DNA of 64,000 bases from Rhodobacter sp. (GCA_020250445.1 JADCEF010000073.1:31293-95292); one strand, 5' to 3'; positions 36,591-45,432 are shown, numbered from the stretch's first letter. Notes: generated by a model not told the origin, from the letters alone. Translations and numbers: made by a program.

Positions 36591-37574
36591 ATGAAGAAAT
36601 TTCTGACCGGAGCACTGTTCGCGGCATTCGCCGCAGGCGGCGCGCAGGCGGCGGACGATGTGACGCTGCAACTGAAATGGGTGACACAGGCCCAGTTTGC
36701 CGGGTACTACGTTGCCCAGGCCAAGGGGTTCTATGAGGAAGAGAACCTGAACGTCACCATCAAGCCGGGTGGCCCGGACATTGCGCCAACCCAGGTCGTG
36801 GCGGGCGGCGGTGCCGATGTGGTGATTGATTGGATGCCCTCGGCCCTGGCCGCGCGCGAAAAGGGCCTGCCGCTGGTCAACATCGCGCAGCCTTTCGCCT
36901 CGTCAGGGCTGATGCTGACCTGCCTGAAGGAAAGCGGCGTGGCGACACCTGCCGATTTTCCGGGCAAGACGCTGGGCGTGTGGTTCTTCGGCAATGAATA
37001 TCCGTTCCTGTCGTGGATGGCGACGCTGGGCATTCCGACGGATGGCAGCGCAGGCGGCGTGACCGTGCTCAAGCAGGGTTTCAACGTCGACCCGCTCTTG
37101 CAAAAGCAGGCGGCCTGCATTTCGACCATGACCTACAACGAATACTGGCAAGTCATCGATGCCGGGATCACGCCCGATCAGCTGGTGACGTTCAAATATG
37201 AAGACGAAGGTGTCGCGACGCTGGAGGACGGGCTTTACGTTCTGGAAGACAGGCTGAGCGACCCGGCCTTCGAAGACAAGATGGTGCGCTTTGTGCGCGC
37301 CTCGATGAAGGGCTGGAAATACGCCGAAGCCAATCCTGACGAAGCAGCGATGATCGTTCTGGACAATGACGAAACCGGTGCCCAGACCGAACAGCACCAG
37401 AAGCGGATGATGGGCGAGGTGGCCAAGCTGACGGCCGGATCCAACGGCGCGCTGGATGTGGCCGCTGCCGAGCGCACCGTCAAGACGCTGCTGGCGGGCG
37501 GGTCGGACCCGGTCATCACCAAGGCCCCGGAAGGTGCCTGGACCAGCGCCATCACCGACAAGGCCCTGCAGTAA
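36591..37574 (+). CDS. ABC transporter substrate-binding protein (NMT1/THI5-like)
   Basis: Periplasmic binding protein of 327 residues with a Sec signal peptide (MKKFLTGALFAAFAAGGAQA, cleavage before ADD). Family features are VTLQLKWVTQAQFAGYYVAQAKGFYEEENLNV, IKPGGPDIAPTQVVAGGGADVVIDW and GLPLVNIAQPFASSG. NMT1/THI5 relatives bind pyrimidine-like thiamin precursors and related compounds, consistent with a pyrimidine role here. The GGAGGTGAAC ribosome site is strong, fitting higher expression. Last gene of the operon, followed by a terminator. Confidence 0.9.
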   Translation: MKKFLTGALFAAFAAGGAQAADDVTLQLKWVTQAQFAGYYVAQAKGFYEEENLNVTIKPGGPDIAPTQVVAGGGADVVIDWMPSALAAREKGLPLVNIAQPFASSGLMLTCLKESGVATPADFPGKTLGVWFFGNEYPFLSWMATLGIPTDGSAGGVTVLKQGFNVDPLLQKQAACISTMTYNEYWQVIDAGITPDQLVTFKYEDEGVATLEDGLYVLEDRLSDPAFEDKMVRFVRASMKGWKYAEANPDEAAMIVLDNDETGAQTEQHQKRMMGEVAKLTAGSNGALDVAAAERTVKTLLAGGSDPVITKAPEGAWTSAITDKALQ

Positions 37575-37594
37575 TCCGGCCGGGCTGATACGGG

Positions 37595-37626
37595 GGGTGC
37601 GCCGGGATACCGGCGCGCCCTTTTTT
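37595..37626 (+). terminator. Rho-independent terminator of the pyrimidine/ABC operon
   Basis: Stem GGGTGCGCCGG (37595-37605) pairs with CCGGCGCGCCC (37610-37620) with one G-T pair, loop GATA, followed by TTTTTT. It lies 21 bases after the binding-protein stop. Confidence 0.88.
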
Positions 37627-37774
37627 CCTGCGTGGCGCGTGCCGGGCAGGCCGGGGCGGGGGCCGTCTGCCCCGCCCCGCCCCCAAGCATGTTTCCAAAC
37701 AGGAGATTGCAGTTTTCCATTGTCCGTCAGCCGGATGTCATGTTGTAAATCCCAGGGAAATGCGGGGTGTTGCA

Positions 37775-39079
37775 ATGCCGGTTTCGGCGCTGACAGGGGG
37801 GCGGGTCCGCGAGCGGCGGCTGGCCTTGGGTCAGCGGCAGGCCGATGTGGCGCGTGCGGCGGGCATTTCCGCATCTTATCTGAACCTGATCGAGCATAAC
37901 CGGCGGCGCATCGGCCCCGGGGTGCTGGCGCGGCTGGCCGATGTGCTGGGGACCGAAGCTGCCGCCCTGGCCCAGGGGGCCGAAGGAATTCTTGCCACGG
38001 ATCTGCGCGATGCGGCGGCGGGGGCCGCAGGCGCACGCCCGGAAGTGGAGCGTATCGAGGATTTCATCGGACGGTTTCCGGGCTGGGCCGAGCTTCTGGC
38101 CGGGCAGCACCGCCGGCTTGGGCATCTGGAACGGTCGGTCGAAGCCCTTTCGGACCGGATGGCGCACGATCCGCATCTGTCGGCGGCGCTGCACGAGGTT
38201 CTGTCCGTGGTCAGCGCCGTGCGCTCCACCGCCGCCATCCTTGCCGAAACCGAAGAGATTGATCCGTCCTGGCGCGCGCGCTTTCATGCAAACCTGCACG
38301 CCGATGCAGAGCGGCTTGCGACCGGTGCCGAAGCGCTGGTCGCCTATCTGGACGTGTCGGGGGAAGAGCAGGAGCCCGGCATCGCCGCCCCGCAGGAAGA
38401 GCTGGAGGCCTGGCTTGCGGGCCACAACTGGACGCTGGCCGCCCTGGAGCCGGGGGCGTCGCCCGAAGCCCGTGCGGCCCTGCTGGCCGAGGCCGGCGGG
38501 CTGGCGTCGGGGGCGGCGCGCCAGCTGGCCCGCGACTGGCTGGCCCAGGCGGCAAAGGATGCGGCCGCCGTGCCGATGGCCGGTCTGGTTGATGCCGCCG
38601 CCCGGGTGGGGCTGGATCCGGTCTTGCTTGCGCAGCGCTTCGGGGCCGATGTGATCGCTATTTTCCGCCGCCTTGCCCTGATGCCGGGGACGAAACTTGG
38701 CGTGGTGATCTGCGATGCCTCCGGCACCATGATCTTCCGCAAGCCTGTGGAGGGGTTTGCGCTGCCGCGCTTTGGCGCGGCCTGTCCGCTGTGGCCGCTT
38801 TACACCGCGCTGGGCCGCCCGATGAGCCCGGTGCAGGCCGAGGTCGAGATGTCGGGGCGCAGTCCGCAGCGGTTTCGCACGCTTGCCTTCTGCAGGCCGC
38901 GCCTGACCGGCGGTTTTGCGGGGCCGCAGCTGGCCGAAGCGGCGATGCTGATCCTTCCCCTTCCGCCGGGCACGACCGAGACGCTGGGGGTGGGCACCAG
39001 TTGCCGCATCTGTCCGCGCCCGGCGTGTCCGGCGCGGCGGGAGCCGTCGATCCTGTCGGAAAGCCAGATCGGTGCATGA
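37775..39079 (+). CDS. XRE-family regulator of the short-chain fatty acyl type (ScfR/RamB/PrpC-regulator-like)
   Basis: A 434-residue cytoplasmic regulator. The N-terminal helix-turn-helix (about 5-60) reads RVRERRLALGQRQADVARAAGISASYLNLIEHNRRRIGP. The long C-terminal part contains the DUF2083-type acyl-CoA-sensing region and a cysteine cluster near the end (GTSCRICPRPACPARREP). Related proteins control acetate, propionate or glyoxylate metabolism. ATG at 37775 has GGGG upstream; an in-frame ATG at 37760 adds five residues. Next to it is a sensor operon likely concerned with carbon nutrition. Confidence 0.82.
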   Translation: MPVSALTGGRVRERRLALGQRQADVARAAGISASYLNLIEHNRRRIGPGVLARLADVLGTEAAALAQGAEGILATDLRDAAAGAAGARPEVERIEDFIGRFPGWAELLAGQHRRLGHLERSVEALSDRMAHDPHLSAALHEVLSVVSAVRSTAAILAETEEIDPSWRARFHANLHADAERLATGAEALVAYLDVSGEEQEPGIAAPQEELEAWLAGHNWTLAALEPGASPEARAALLAEAGGLASGAARQLARDWLAQAAKDAAAVPMAGLVDAAARVGLDPVLLAQRFGADVIAIFRRLALMPGTKLGVVICDASGTMIFRKPVEGFALPRFGAACPLWPLYTALGRPMSPVQAEVEMSGRSPQRFRTLAFCRPRLTGGFAGPQLAEAAMLILPLPPGTTETLGVGTSCRICPRPACPARREPSILSESQIGA

Positions 39080-39140
39080 CGCTTTTGACAGGGCGGTTCT
39101 TTGCGCCGATAGTTGATCGGCGGCAGGGGAGGGCCGTGCC

Positions 39141-39509
39141 ATGGGCAATCATGTTCTTGTGATCGAGGACGAGCCGAACATCGTCGAAGCGATCCGGTTC
39201 ATCCTGATGCGCGACGGCTGGGACGTCTCGACGCTGTCGGACGGGGATCGGGCCGAAGACACCATCAGGTCCCGCCGCCCCGATGTGGTCATCCTGGATG
39301 TGATGCTGCCCGGCAGAAGCGGTCTTGAAATACTGGCGGCCCTTCGCGCCGATGCGGCAACCCGGTCGCTGCCCGTCCTGATGCTGACCGCCAAAGGGCA
39401 GGGCCGTGACCGGGCCGAGGCAGAGCGGATCGGGGCCAGCCAGTTCATGTCGAAACCGTTTTCAAACACCGAGATTCTGGCCTCGGTCCGCGCGCTGGCG
39501 GGGGTGTGA
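39141..39509 (+). CDS. Single-domain response regulator
   Basis: A 122-residue receiver domain with no output domain. Phosphoacceptor Asp53 lies in VVILDVMLPGRSG; acidic pocket residues are in VIEDEPN, the conserved Thr in VLMLTAKGQ and Lys in FMSKPFS. It starts a tightly packed operon with a small membrane protein and a symporter-histidine kinase, presumably its cognate kinase. Output must pass through a partner protein. Confidence 0.92.
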   Translation: MGNHVLVIEDEPNIVEAIRFILMRDGWDVSTLSDGDRAEDTIRSRRPDVVILDVMLPGRSGLEILAALRADAATRSLPVLMLTAKGQGRDRAEAERIGASQFMSKPFSNTEILASVRALAGV

Positions 39510-39775
39510 AGCGTCCGGGCCTGCCGCTGTTCCTGCAGCGCCGCCCCTACCGGCGGCGGCGCAAGATTGACGCCGCCCGCCTGCTGCCGGTCTTCGGGGC
39601 GTTTCTTCTGCTGTTGCCCATGCTCTGGGCCCCCGCCGGGGACGAGGGCAGGGGCACCGTCAGCGACGGGCTGTATCTGTTTCTGGTCTGGGCCGGTCTG
39701 ATTGCGGTGGCGCGTCTGCTGGCCCCCAGCCTGACCGCCGACGGGCACCCGGACCCCGACGGGGGAGACGGCTGA
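39506..39775 (+). CDS. Small two-helix membrane protein of the sensor operon
   Basis: An 89-residue protein starting at GTG 39506, overlapping the receiver stop by 4 bases and the kinase start by 1 base. It has a very basic N-terminus (LQRRPYRRRRKIDAARL), then two hydrophobic helices (LLPVFGAFLLLLPMLWAP and LYLFLVWAGLIAVARLLAP), and a hydrophilic tail. By position it resembles small subunits of sodium/solute symporters, but it lacks the DUF4212 sequence pattern. It may be a subunit of the symporter-like sensor. Confidence 0.65.
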   Translation: MKRPGLPLFLQRRPYRRRRKIDAARLLPVFGAFLLLLPMLWAPAGDEGRGTVSDGLYLFLVWAGLIAVARLLAPSLTADGHPDPDGGDG

Positions 39776-42459
39776 TGGTTCCGTTCAATATCCTTGTTGC
39801 TGTCTGTCTGGTTTATGTGGGGCTGCTGTTTCTTGTGGCCTTTCTGGTGGAACGCCGCGCCAATGCCCGGTCATTGCCCTGGCTGCGGTCACCGCTGATC
39901 TATACGCTGTCGCTGTCGATCTTCTGCACGGCCTGGACGTTTTACGGGGCTGTCGGCTATGCCGTGCGCTCGGGCTGGGAATTCATGACCATCTATCTGG
40001 GGCCGACGCTGGTCTTTGTCGGCTGGTGGTGGGTGCTGCGCAAGCTGGTCCGGATCGGCAAGACACAGCGGGTCACCTCGATCGCCGATCTGATTTCAAG
40101 CCGTTACGGCAAGTCCAACATGCTGGGCGTCATCGTGACCGTGATCTCGGTGGTGGCCGCGACGCCCTATATCGCGCTGCAATTGCAGTCCGTCACCCTG
40201 TCCTTTGCGGTTTTCGCCAGTGCCGCGGCGGATGGCGGACCGGTGCCGGACAAGGCGGCAACGGCGCTGTGGGTGGCGGTGGGCCTTGCGCTGTTCACGG
40301 TGCTGTTCGGCACCCGCAATCTGGATTCGAACGAGCGCCACCTTGGCGTTGTCACGGCCATTGCCGTCGAGGCGGTGGTAAAGCTGGTGGCGCTGGTGGC
40401 CGTGGGGGTTTTCGTTGTCTGGGGTCTGGCGGGCGGGCCGGCGGACATGATGGCAAAGATCAACGCCTCGGCACTGTCCTCATGGGATCTGCAGCCCGGC
40501 CGCTGGGCGGGGCTGATCTTTCTGTCTGCCGCCGCCGTGTTGTGCCTGCCGCGCATGTTTCAGGTGATGGTGGTCGAAAATGTCGATGAACGGCACCTTG
40601 CCACGGCAAGCTGGGCCTTTCCGCTGTACCTGTTCCTGATGTGCCTGTTCGTTCTGCCGATCGCGGTCGCCGGGCTGGACCTGCTGCCCCCCGGCACCAA
40701 TCCCGACCTGTTCGTGCTGACACTGCCCCTGGCGCAGGGGCAGGACGGGCTGGCGATGCTGGCCTTTTTGGGCGGGTTTTCATCGGCGACCTCGATGGTG
40801 ATCGTGGCATCGATCGCGCTGGCCACCATGGTGTCCAACCACATCGTCATGCCGCTGTGGCTTTCGCTGCGTCCGGCCCGGGCTGTTTCGGGGGATGTGC
40901 GGCGCATCGTGCTGCTGTCGCGGCGGCTGGCGATTGGCGGGATCGTCGCGCTGGGATACGCCTATTTCCATCTGTCGGGCGGGTCGGCCGCGCTGGCGGC
41001 GATCGGGCTGATTTCCTTCGTGGGGGCCGCGCAGATTCTTCCGGCGATGCTGGGCGGCATCTTCTGGCGCGGTGCCACCCGGGTCGGGGCCGTTTGCGGG
41101 CTGCTGACCGGGGCTTGCGTCTGGCTCTATTCGCTGTATCTGCCCTCTTTCGGCCCGGATGGGGTGATTTCGGCACGGCTGATCGCCGAGGGACCCTGGG
41201 GCATCGGCTGGCTCCGGCCGCAGGCGCTGTTCGGTGTCGGGGGGATGGATCCGCTGATCCATGCGATGTTCTGGTCGCTGGTCCTGAACGCCACCGCCTT
41301 CTTCACAGGCTCGATCCTGACCTTTCCCGGCCCGGTGGAACGGGTGCAGGGTGCCGCTTTCGTGAACGTCTTCGACGGAGAGGTTTCGGCAGGCGGCTGG
41401 GTGCGCGGTGCGGCCACGGCCGAAGATCTGCTGATCCTGTCCCAGCGCATCCTGGGCGGGGACGGGGCGCTGGCCTTTTTCGAGGCCGAGGCAAGGATGC
41501 AGGGAAAGGCCGGGCCCTTGCCCGATCCGACACCGGGGTTCGTCGGGGCGCTGGAACGGCGGCTGTCGGGCTCGGTCGGTGCCGCGACGGCCCATGCCAT
41601 GATCGCGCAAACGGTCGGCGGCGCGGCGGTTTCGGTGGAAGACCTCATGGCGGTGGCCAATGAGACCGCCCAGATCATGGAATACTCCGCCAGGCTTGAA
41701 GCGCAGTCGGAAGAGCTGACGCGGACGGCGCGGCAATTGCAGCTGGCGAACGAGAAGCTGACCCGGCTGTCGGCGCAGAAGGATTCCTTCCTGAGCCAGA
41801 TCAGCCACGAGCTGCGCACCCCGATGACGTCGATCCGGGCCTTTTCCGAAATTCTGAGGGAGGGGGACATGCCCCCCGCGATGGTACGCCGCCATGCAAC
41901 CATCATCCATGACGAGGCAATCCGCCTGACCCGGCTGCTGGACGACCTTCTCAACCTGAGCGTGCTTGAAAACGCGGGTATGCAGTTGACGCTCGGTCTG
42001 GTCAGCCTGCAGGACATGATCGACCGCGCCCTTGTCGCCGCCGCCCAGACCCGGCCCGAACGCAGCTTTGCCGTTTACCGCGATCCGGCGTCCGAAGCGC
42101 TTTATGTGACAACCGATGCCGACCGGCTGACGCAGGTCTTCATCAACCTGATCTCCAACGCCCGGAAATACTGTGCCGCCCCGGAACCGGAGCTGCGCAT
42201 CGCGGTGCGGCAGCGTGGCGGGCGGGTGATGGTGGATGTGGTCGACAATGGCCGCGGCATTCCCGAAGACAGCCAGGCCCTGATTTTCGAGAAATTCGCC
42301 CGGCTGACCGATGAAACGCGGGCGGGGGGGGCCGGACTGGGCCTGGCGATCTGCCGCGAGGTGATGACAGCCCTTGGCGGAAGCATCAGCTACCTGCCGG
42401 GGCAGGGCGGTACCGCCTTTCGCGTGACCTTTCCGCTGCGCCTGCAGGCGGCGGCCTGA
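39775..42459 (+). CDS. Sodium/solute symporter-histidine kinase fusion (CbrA/CrbS-like)
   Basis: An 894-residue sensor. Residues 1 to about 510 form an SSS-family transporter-like domain with about 12-13 helices (GYAVRSGWEFMTIYLGPTLVFVGWW, ATSMVIVASIALATMVSNH). A linker and coiled coil (about 620-665) precede the kinase core: H-box ISHELRTPMTSIRAF with His678, N-box FINLISNARKYC, G1 DNGRGIPED, G2 GGAGLGLAICREV. CrbS/CbrA relatives control acetate or amino-acid/carbon use. The receiver upstream is the likely phosphate acceptor. Strong antisense frames are shadows. Confidence 0.92.
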   Translation: MVPFNILVAVCLVYVGLLFLVAFLVERRANARSLPWLRSPLIYTLSLSIFCTAWTFYGAVGYAVRSGWEFMTIYLGPTLVFVGWWWVLRKLVRIGKTQRVTSIADLISSRYGKSNMLGVIVTVISVVAATPYIALQLQSVTLSFAVFASAAADGGPVPDKAATALWVAVGLALFTVLFGTRNLDSNERHLGVVTAIAVEAVVKLVALVAVGVFVVWGLAGGPADMMAKINASALSSWDLQPGRWAGLIFLSAAAVLCLPRMFQVMVVENVDERHLATASWAFPLYLFLMCLFVLPIAVAGLDLLPPGTNPDLFVLTLPLAQGQDGLAMLAFLGGFSSATSMVIVASIALATMVSNHIVMPLWLSLRPARAVSGDVRRIVLLSRRLAIGGIVALGYAYFHLSGGSAALAAIGLISFVGAAQILPAMLGGIFWRGATRVGAVCGLLTGACVWLYSLYLPSFGPDGVISARLIAEGPWGIGWLRPQALFGVGGMDPLIHAMFWSLVLNATAFFTGSILTFPGPVERVQGAAFVNVFDGEVSAGGWVRGAATAEDLLILSQRILGGDGALAFFEAEARMQGKAGPLPDPTPGFVGALERRLSGSVGAATAHAMIAQTVGGAAVSVEDLMAVANETAQIMEYSARLEAQSEELTRTARQLQLANEKLTRLSAQKDSFLSQISHELRTPMTSIRAFSEILREGDMPPAMVRRHATIIHDEAIRLTRLLDDLLNLSVLENAGMQLTLGLVSLQDMIDRALVAAAQTRPERSFAVYRDPASEALYVTTDADRLTQVFINLISNARKYCAAPEPELRIAVRQRGGRVMVDVVDNGRGIPEDSQALIFEKFARLTDETRAGGAGLGLAICREVMTALGGSISYLPGQGGTAFRVTFPLRLQAAA

Positions 42460-42487
42460 CATACCCTTTCTTAAGGGTGCGCGGACT

Positions 42488-43459
42488 ATGGTCTGCGGCG
42501 CGGCGGAACACGGGGCAGGTGGCGTGGCAGGCGAGATCATCCGGAAGAAGGTGGCAGCGGGGCGGACAGGCCAGCCCGAAGGCGGGCCGGGGGCCGACCG
42601 GGCCTGGCGGCTGGCGCTGGCGCGGGCGGCCAATGACACCATTGCGTTGCCGCTGGATGTGGCGCGGCTGTCGGTTCACCGCCGCAGCCTGGCCGAACTG
42701 TTGGAACTGGCCCCCGAAAGGGCGCTGATCGCCGTTCTGGAAGGCCCGGCAGATGGTCTTGGCATCCTGATGCTGTCGCCCCCCGTCCTGTCTGCGATGA
42801 TCGAGATGCAGACGATCGGCCGTGTCGGTTCGGTCGCGCCCCCGGTGCGCAAGCCGACGCGCACCGATGCCTCGATGGTGGCGGACATGATCGACCGGGC
42901 GCTGCAGGAACTGGAAGCCGGGCTGGAAAGCGATCCCGACCTGATCTGGGCCGGCGGGTTCCGCTATGCGTCTTTTCTGGATGATCCCCGTCCGCTGGGC
43001 CTTCTCTTGGAAGAGGAATACTACCGCGTGCTTCAGGCGGAATTGCGGCTTGGCAACGGGGCAAGATCGGGGGGCGTCATGCTGGCGCTGCCCGCCGAAG
43101 GGCGCGGCCGCCCCCCGAAACCCGCGCCGACGGCCACGCCGGCACCGGTTGCAGCCGCCCTTTTTTCCAAGGCGCTGACCGACCAGGTGATGCGCACCGA
43201 GGCAGACCTTGCCGCTGTCCTTCACCGCCTTACGGTGCCACTGTCCTATGTGATGGCCCTCAAGGAGGGGGACCTTGTGCCTTTGTCCACTGCCGCGCTG
43301 GATCGGATCGTGCTGGAAGGGCTGGACGGCCGCCCCCTTGCCACCGGGCGGCTTGGACAGAACCGCGGCATGCGCGCGGTTCGTCTTGCCCCGCAGGCCA
43401 TGGCAGAAGAGGTGCCTGCAAGCGACGTCGGCCCGGCGTTGCGGGCCGCTGCCGGCTGA
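42488..43459 (+). CDS. Stand-alone FliM/FliN (SpoA)-like protein
   Basis: A 323-residue protein whose C-terminus (about 225-300) resembles the SpoA surface of FliM/FliN: ADLAAVLHRLTVPLSYVMALKEGDLVPLSTAALDRIVLEGLDGRPLATGRLGQNRGMRAVRL. The middle domain (PVLSAMIEMQTIGRVG...RPTRTDASMVADMIDRAL) is like the FliM middle (CheC-like) domain. It follows the kinase gene by 28 bases with no other flagellar gene nearby. ATG at 42488 is assumed; the N-terminal 25 residues look unstructured. It could be a divergent motor switch protein or a regulatory adaptor for the sensor system. Confidence 0.75.
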   Translation: MVCGAAEHGAGGVAGEIIRKKVAAGRTGQPEGGPGADRAWRLALARAANDTIALPLDVARLSVHRRSLAELLELAPERALIAVLEGPADGLGILMLSPPVLSAMIEMQTIGRVGSVAPPVRKPTRTDASMVADMIDRALQELEAGLESDPDLIWAGGFRYASFLDDPRPLGLLLEEEYYRVLQAELRLGNGARSGGVMLALPAEGRGRPPKPAPTATPAPVAAALFSKALTDQVMRTEADLAAVLHRLTVPLSYVMALKEGDLVPLSTAALDRIVLEGLDGRPLATGRLGQNRGMRAVRLAPQAMAEEVPASDVGPALRAAAG

Positions 43460-43471
43460 GCCGCCCGTCGG

Positions 43472-43900
43472 TCAGCCCCGCTGTGCAAGCGCGTCGATCT
43501 GGCCGCGCAATCCTTCCAGCTGGTAGCCGAAGCGGGCCGGAAGGGCAATCAGCTCGTCCGTTGGTCTTCTGCCGGCCTGGGCCAGCGCCCAGACCATTGA
43601 GGATCTGTTGCCGGACGCGCAATAGGCCAGGACCGGGCCGCCAGCACTGTCAAGGGCCGCCTTCTGCGCCTTGACATTGTCAAGCGTCAGCGCCCCGCCG
43701 ATCACCGGATTGATGACAAAGGTCAGCCCCAGCGCCTCGGCGGCCTGCCGCATGATTTCGCCATGCAGGTTTGCGGGGATTTCCCCGTCGGGACGGTTGT
43801 CGATGACGGTGGTGAAGCCTGCGGCCTTGATTGCGGCAAGATCGGCCGGTGCGATCTGCGGCGATACCGCGTAGCTGTCGGTCAGGGAACGGATATCCAT
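43472..43900 (-). CDS. TIGR01244/DUF442-family sulfur transferase or phosphatase
   Basis: A 142-residue dual-specificity-phosphatase-fold protein: SPQIAPADLAAIKAAGFTTVIDNRPDGEIP at the start and Cys94 in VLAYCASGNRSSMVWAL, the CxxGxR active-site loop. Such domains accompany persulfide and sulfide metabolism (Blh-like). ATG at 43900 overlaps the DUF6691 stop. It ends the leftward three-gene sulfur operon with the two YeeE-type genes, suggesting handling of thiosulfate-derived sulfane sulfur. Confidence 0.85.
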   Translation of the reverse strand: MDIRSLTDSYAVSPQIAPADLAAIKAAGFTTVIDNRPDGEIPANLHGEIMRQAAEALGLTFVINPVIGGALTLDNVKAQKAALDSAGGPVLAYCASGNRSSMVWALAQAGRRPTDELIALPARFGYQLEGLRGQIDALAQRG

Positions 43901-44343
43901 CAGGCGTCCTTGATCTGGGGGGTGCGGCCAAGACGGGCGGCAGCCGGTACGGCGGTCAGCATACCTGCCGCCATGGCAAGAAGAAAGACCACCCCGCCGG
44001 TCCCGCCAAAGCCCAGAGAGGCAAGGGCCGGACCCGGGCAGAGACCGGCCAGCGCCCATCCGGCACCGAACAGCGCCGAGCCGATCAGCAGGGGCGGGTC
44101 AATCCGCCGCGACGCGGGCGCGGGCAGCGCCGTACCCAGCAGCGCCGCCCGCCGACGCGCCGCGACGCGCCAGGCCAGCGTCATCGGCAGGATCGCCCCC
44201 GCCAGAACAAAGGCCAGGGTCGGGTTCCATTCCCCGAAGATGTCAAGCCAGCCTTGCACCTTGCGGGTATCGGTCATGCCCGACATCAGCAGGCCGGCAC
44301 CGAACAGGGCCCCGGCAAGAAGGGCGACCGCAAGCCGGGCCAT
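43900..44343 (-). CDS. DUF6691 (YeeE/YedE-like) membrane protein
   Basis: A 147-residue half-transporter with about four helices. GALFGAGLLMSGMTDTRKVQGWLDIFGEWNPTLAFVLAGA is the family signature, and GLCPGPALASLGFGG supplies a cysteine in the likely thiosulfate path. Together with its upstream neighbour it would form the two halves of a YeeE-type thiosulfate channel. It starts at ATG 44343, overlapping the stop of the upstream gene by 1 base. Confidence 0.88.
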   Translation of the reverse strand: MARLAVALLAGALFGAGLLMSGMTDTRKVQGWLDIFGEWNPTLAFVLAGAILPMTLAWRVAARRRAALLGTALPAPASRRIDPPLLIGSALFGAGWALAGLCPGPALASLGFGGTGGVVFLLAMAAGMLTAVPAAARLGRTPQIKDA

Positions 44344-44771
44344 CAGATGACCCCCAGCAGGTGGCGCGCAATCAGCAGGGTTGCGGCCCCGGACAAAAGG
44401 TAAACCGCCGTTGCGGCAAGGCTGCGCGGCGCAAGCCGCGAGATGCCGCACACCCCATGCCCCGAGGTGCAGCCCCCCGCAAGGCGCGTGCCCAGCCCCA
44501 CCAGAAGCCCGGCAAGGGCGACCACCGCCAGATTGCCCGTCAGATGCGTCTGCGCAGGATTGCCAAGCAGCGACAGCAGGCCGGGACACCCGATAAGGCC
44601 GATGAGAAACGCCATGGATTCTGCCCGTCCCGGGCGGTCCGATCCGTCCAGCAGCGACCCCAGAATCCCCGACGCCCCCATGATCCTGCCGTTGACCAGC
44701 AGAAAGACCGCCGCCGCACTGCCGATCATCAGCCCGCCCGCAAAACCGCGCGCCCAGTCCGCAGTGGTCAT
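44343..44771 (-). CDS. YeeE/YedE-family membrane protein, first half-transporter
   Basis: A 142-residue membrane protein with the motif LAGGCTSGHGVCGISRLAPRS (Cys101, Cys108), the conserved cysteine/SGHG pattern used by YeeE to relay thiosulfate. About four hydrophobic segments. ATG at 44771 has AGGAC upstream. It leads the operon; an FNR-type site lies about 70 bases upstream and could influence it as well as the diverging DksA-like gene. Confidence 0.88.
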   Translation of the reverse strand: MTTADWARGFAGGLMIGSAAAVFLLVNGRIMGASGILGSLLDGSDRPGRAESMAFLIGLIGCPGLLSLLGNPAQTHLTGNLAVVALAGLLVGLGTRLAGGCTSGHGVCGISRLAPRSLAATAVYLLSGAATLLIARHLLGVI

Positions 44772-44840
44772 GTCCTGCCCTTTCGCCGTCTGTACGCAGC
44801 GATATTGCCCAACACGGACCCGGCTTTGCAAGGGCCGGAC

Positions 44841-44854
44841 TTGACCTGTATCAA
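44841..44854. promoter_or_regulatory. CRP/FNR-type (FnrL-like) site
   Basis: TTGACCTGTATCAA matches TTGAT-N4-ATCAA with one deviation (C for T). It lies between the divergent YeeE-like and DksA-like genes, 55 bases before the latter's ATG and 70 from the former's. Oxygen-responsive control of one or both is inferred; other CRP/FNR family members have similar boxes. Confidence 0.65.
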
Positions 44855-44908
44855 GGCGTGGGTGCCGTCTGCCGCCTAGCCTGAGCAGGCAACATGAAGG
44901 AGGATTCC

Positions 44909-45226
44909 ATGGTCCCGATCAGCCAACGCAAAAGCCAGCTGGAGACGCGGCTTCGCGATCTTCAAGCGCGGCTTGCGACGATCGACGCAGAGCTTGATTC
45001 GCATCAGTCGAAAGACTGGGAGGATCTTGCGACCGAACGGGAATCTGACGAGGTTCTGGAAGGGATGGGGCTTTCCGGGCAGCAGGAGATCAGGCAGATC
45101 GAGGCCGCCTTGGGTCGCATCGCTTCGGGCGACTACGGCATCTGTGCCACCTGTGGCGATCCGATTTCCGAGGAAAGGCTGGATGTCTTGCCCTACACGC
45201 CGTTCTGCCGCAATTGCGCATCGTGA
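44909..45226 (+). CDS. DksA/TraR-family C4 zinc-finger protein
   Basis: A 105-residue DksA-like protein with a coiled-coil N-terminal half and a four-cysteine finger (Cys79, Cys82, Cys100, Cys103 in YGICATCGDPISEER...PFCRNCA). ATG at 44909 is chosen over an ATG five codons earlier because AAGGAGG at 44897-44903 is ideally placed. DksA relatives bind the RNA polymerase secondary channel, with or without ppGpp. Short paralogues of this type are often stress or anaerobiosis induced, in line with the FNR-type site upstream. Confidence 0.9.
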   Translation: MVPISQRKSQLETRLRDLQARLATIDAELDSHQSKDWEDLATERESDEVLEGMGLSGQQEIRQIEAALGRIASGDYGICATCGDPISEERLDVLPYTPFCRNCAS

Positions 45227-45240
45227 ATAAGGGCGCGGTG

Positions 45241-45432
45241 ATGACCCCTCCGAAGCCGGACGCGGGTCTGACGCATGTCCGCGCCCCGCTGGCGCAGGAT
45301 ATGCCGCGCACCCCGCAATCCGGGATTGATGCGCTGTTGCATATGATGCCCGTTGCCGCGCTGCATCTGTCGCCGCCCGGGCAGCCGGACGTTGACACGA
45401 TCGAAGCCGGGTTTGACAATATGCCCGTCTGA
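45241..45432 (+). CDS. Small hypothetical protein
   Basis: A 63-residue frame from ATG at 45241 (MTPPKPDAGLTHVRAPLAQD...), 14 bases after the DksA-like gene. It is Pro-rich with LLHMMPVAALHLSPPGQP and an acidic end. No family recognised; coding potential is plausible because it is in the same direction and close to its neighbour, but it has no strong ribosome site. Confidence 0.4.
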   Translation: MTPPKPDAGLTHVRAPLAQDMPRTPQSGIDALLHMMPVAALHLSPPGQPDVDTIEAGFDNMPV

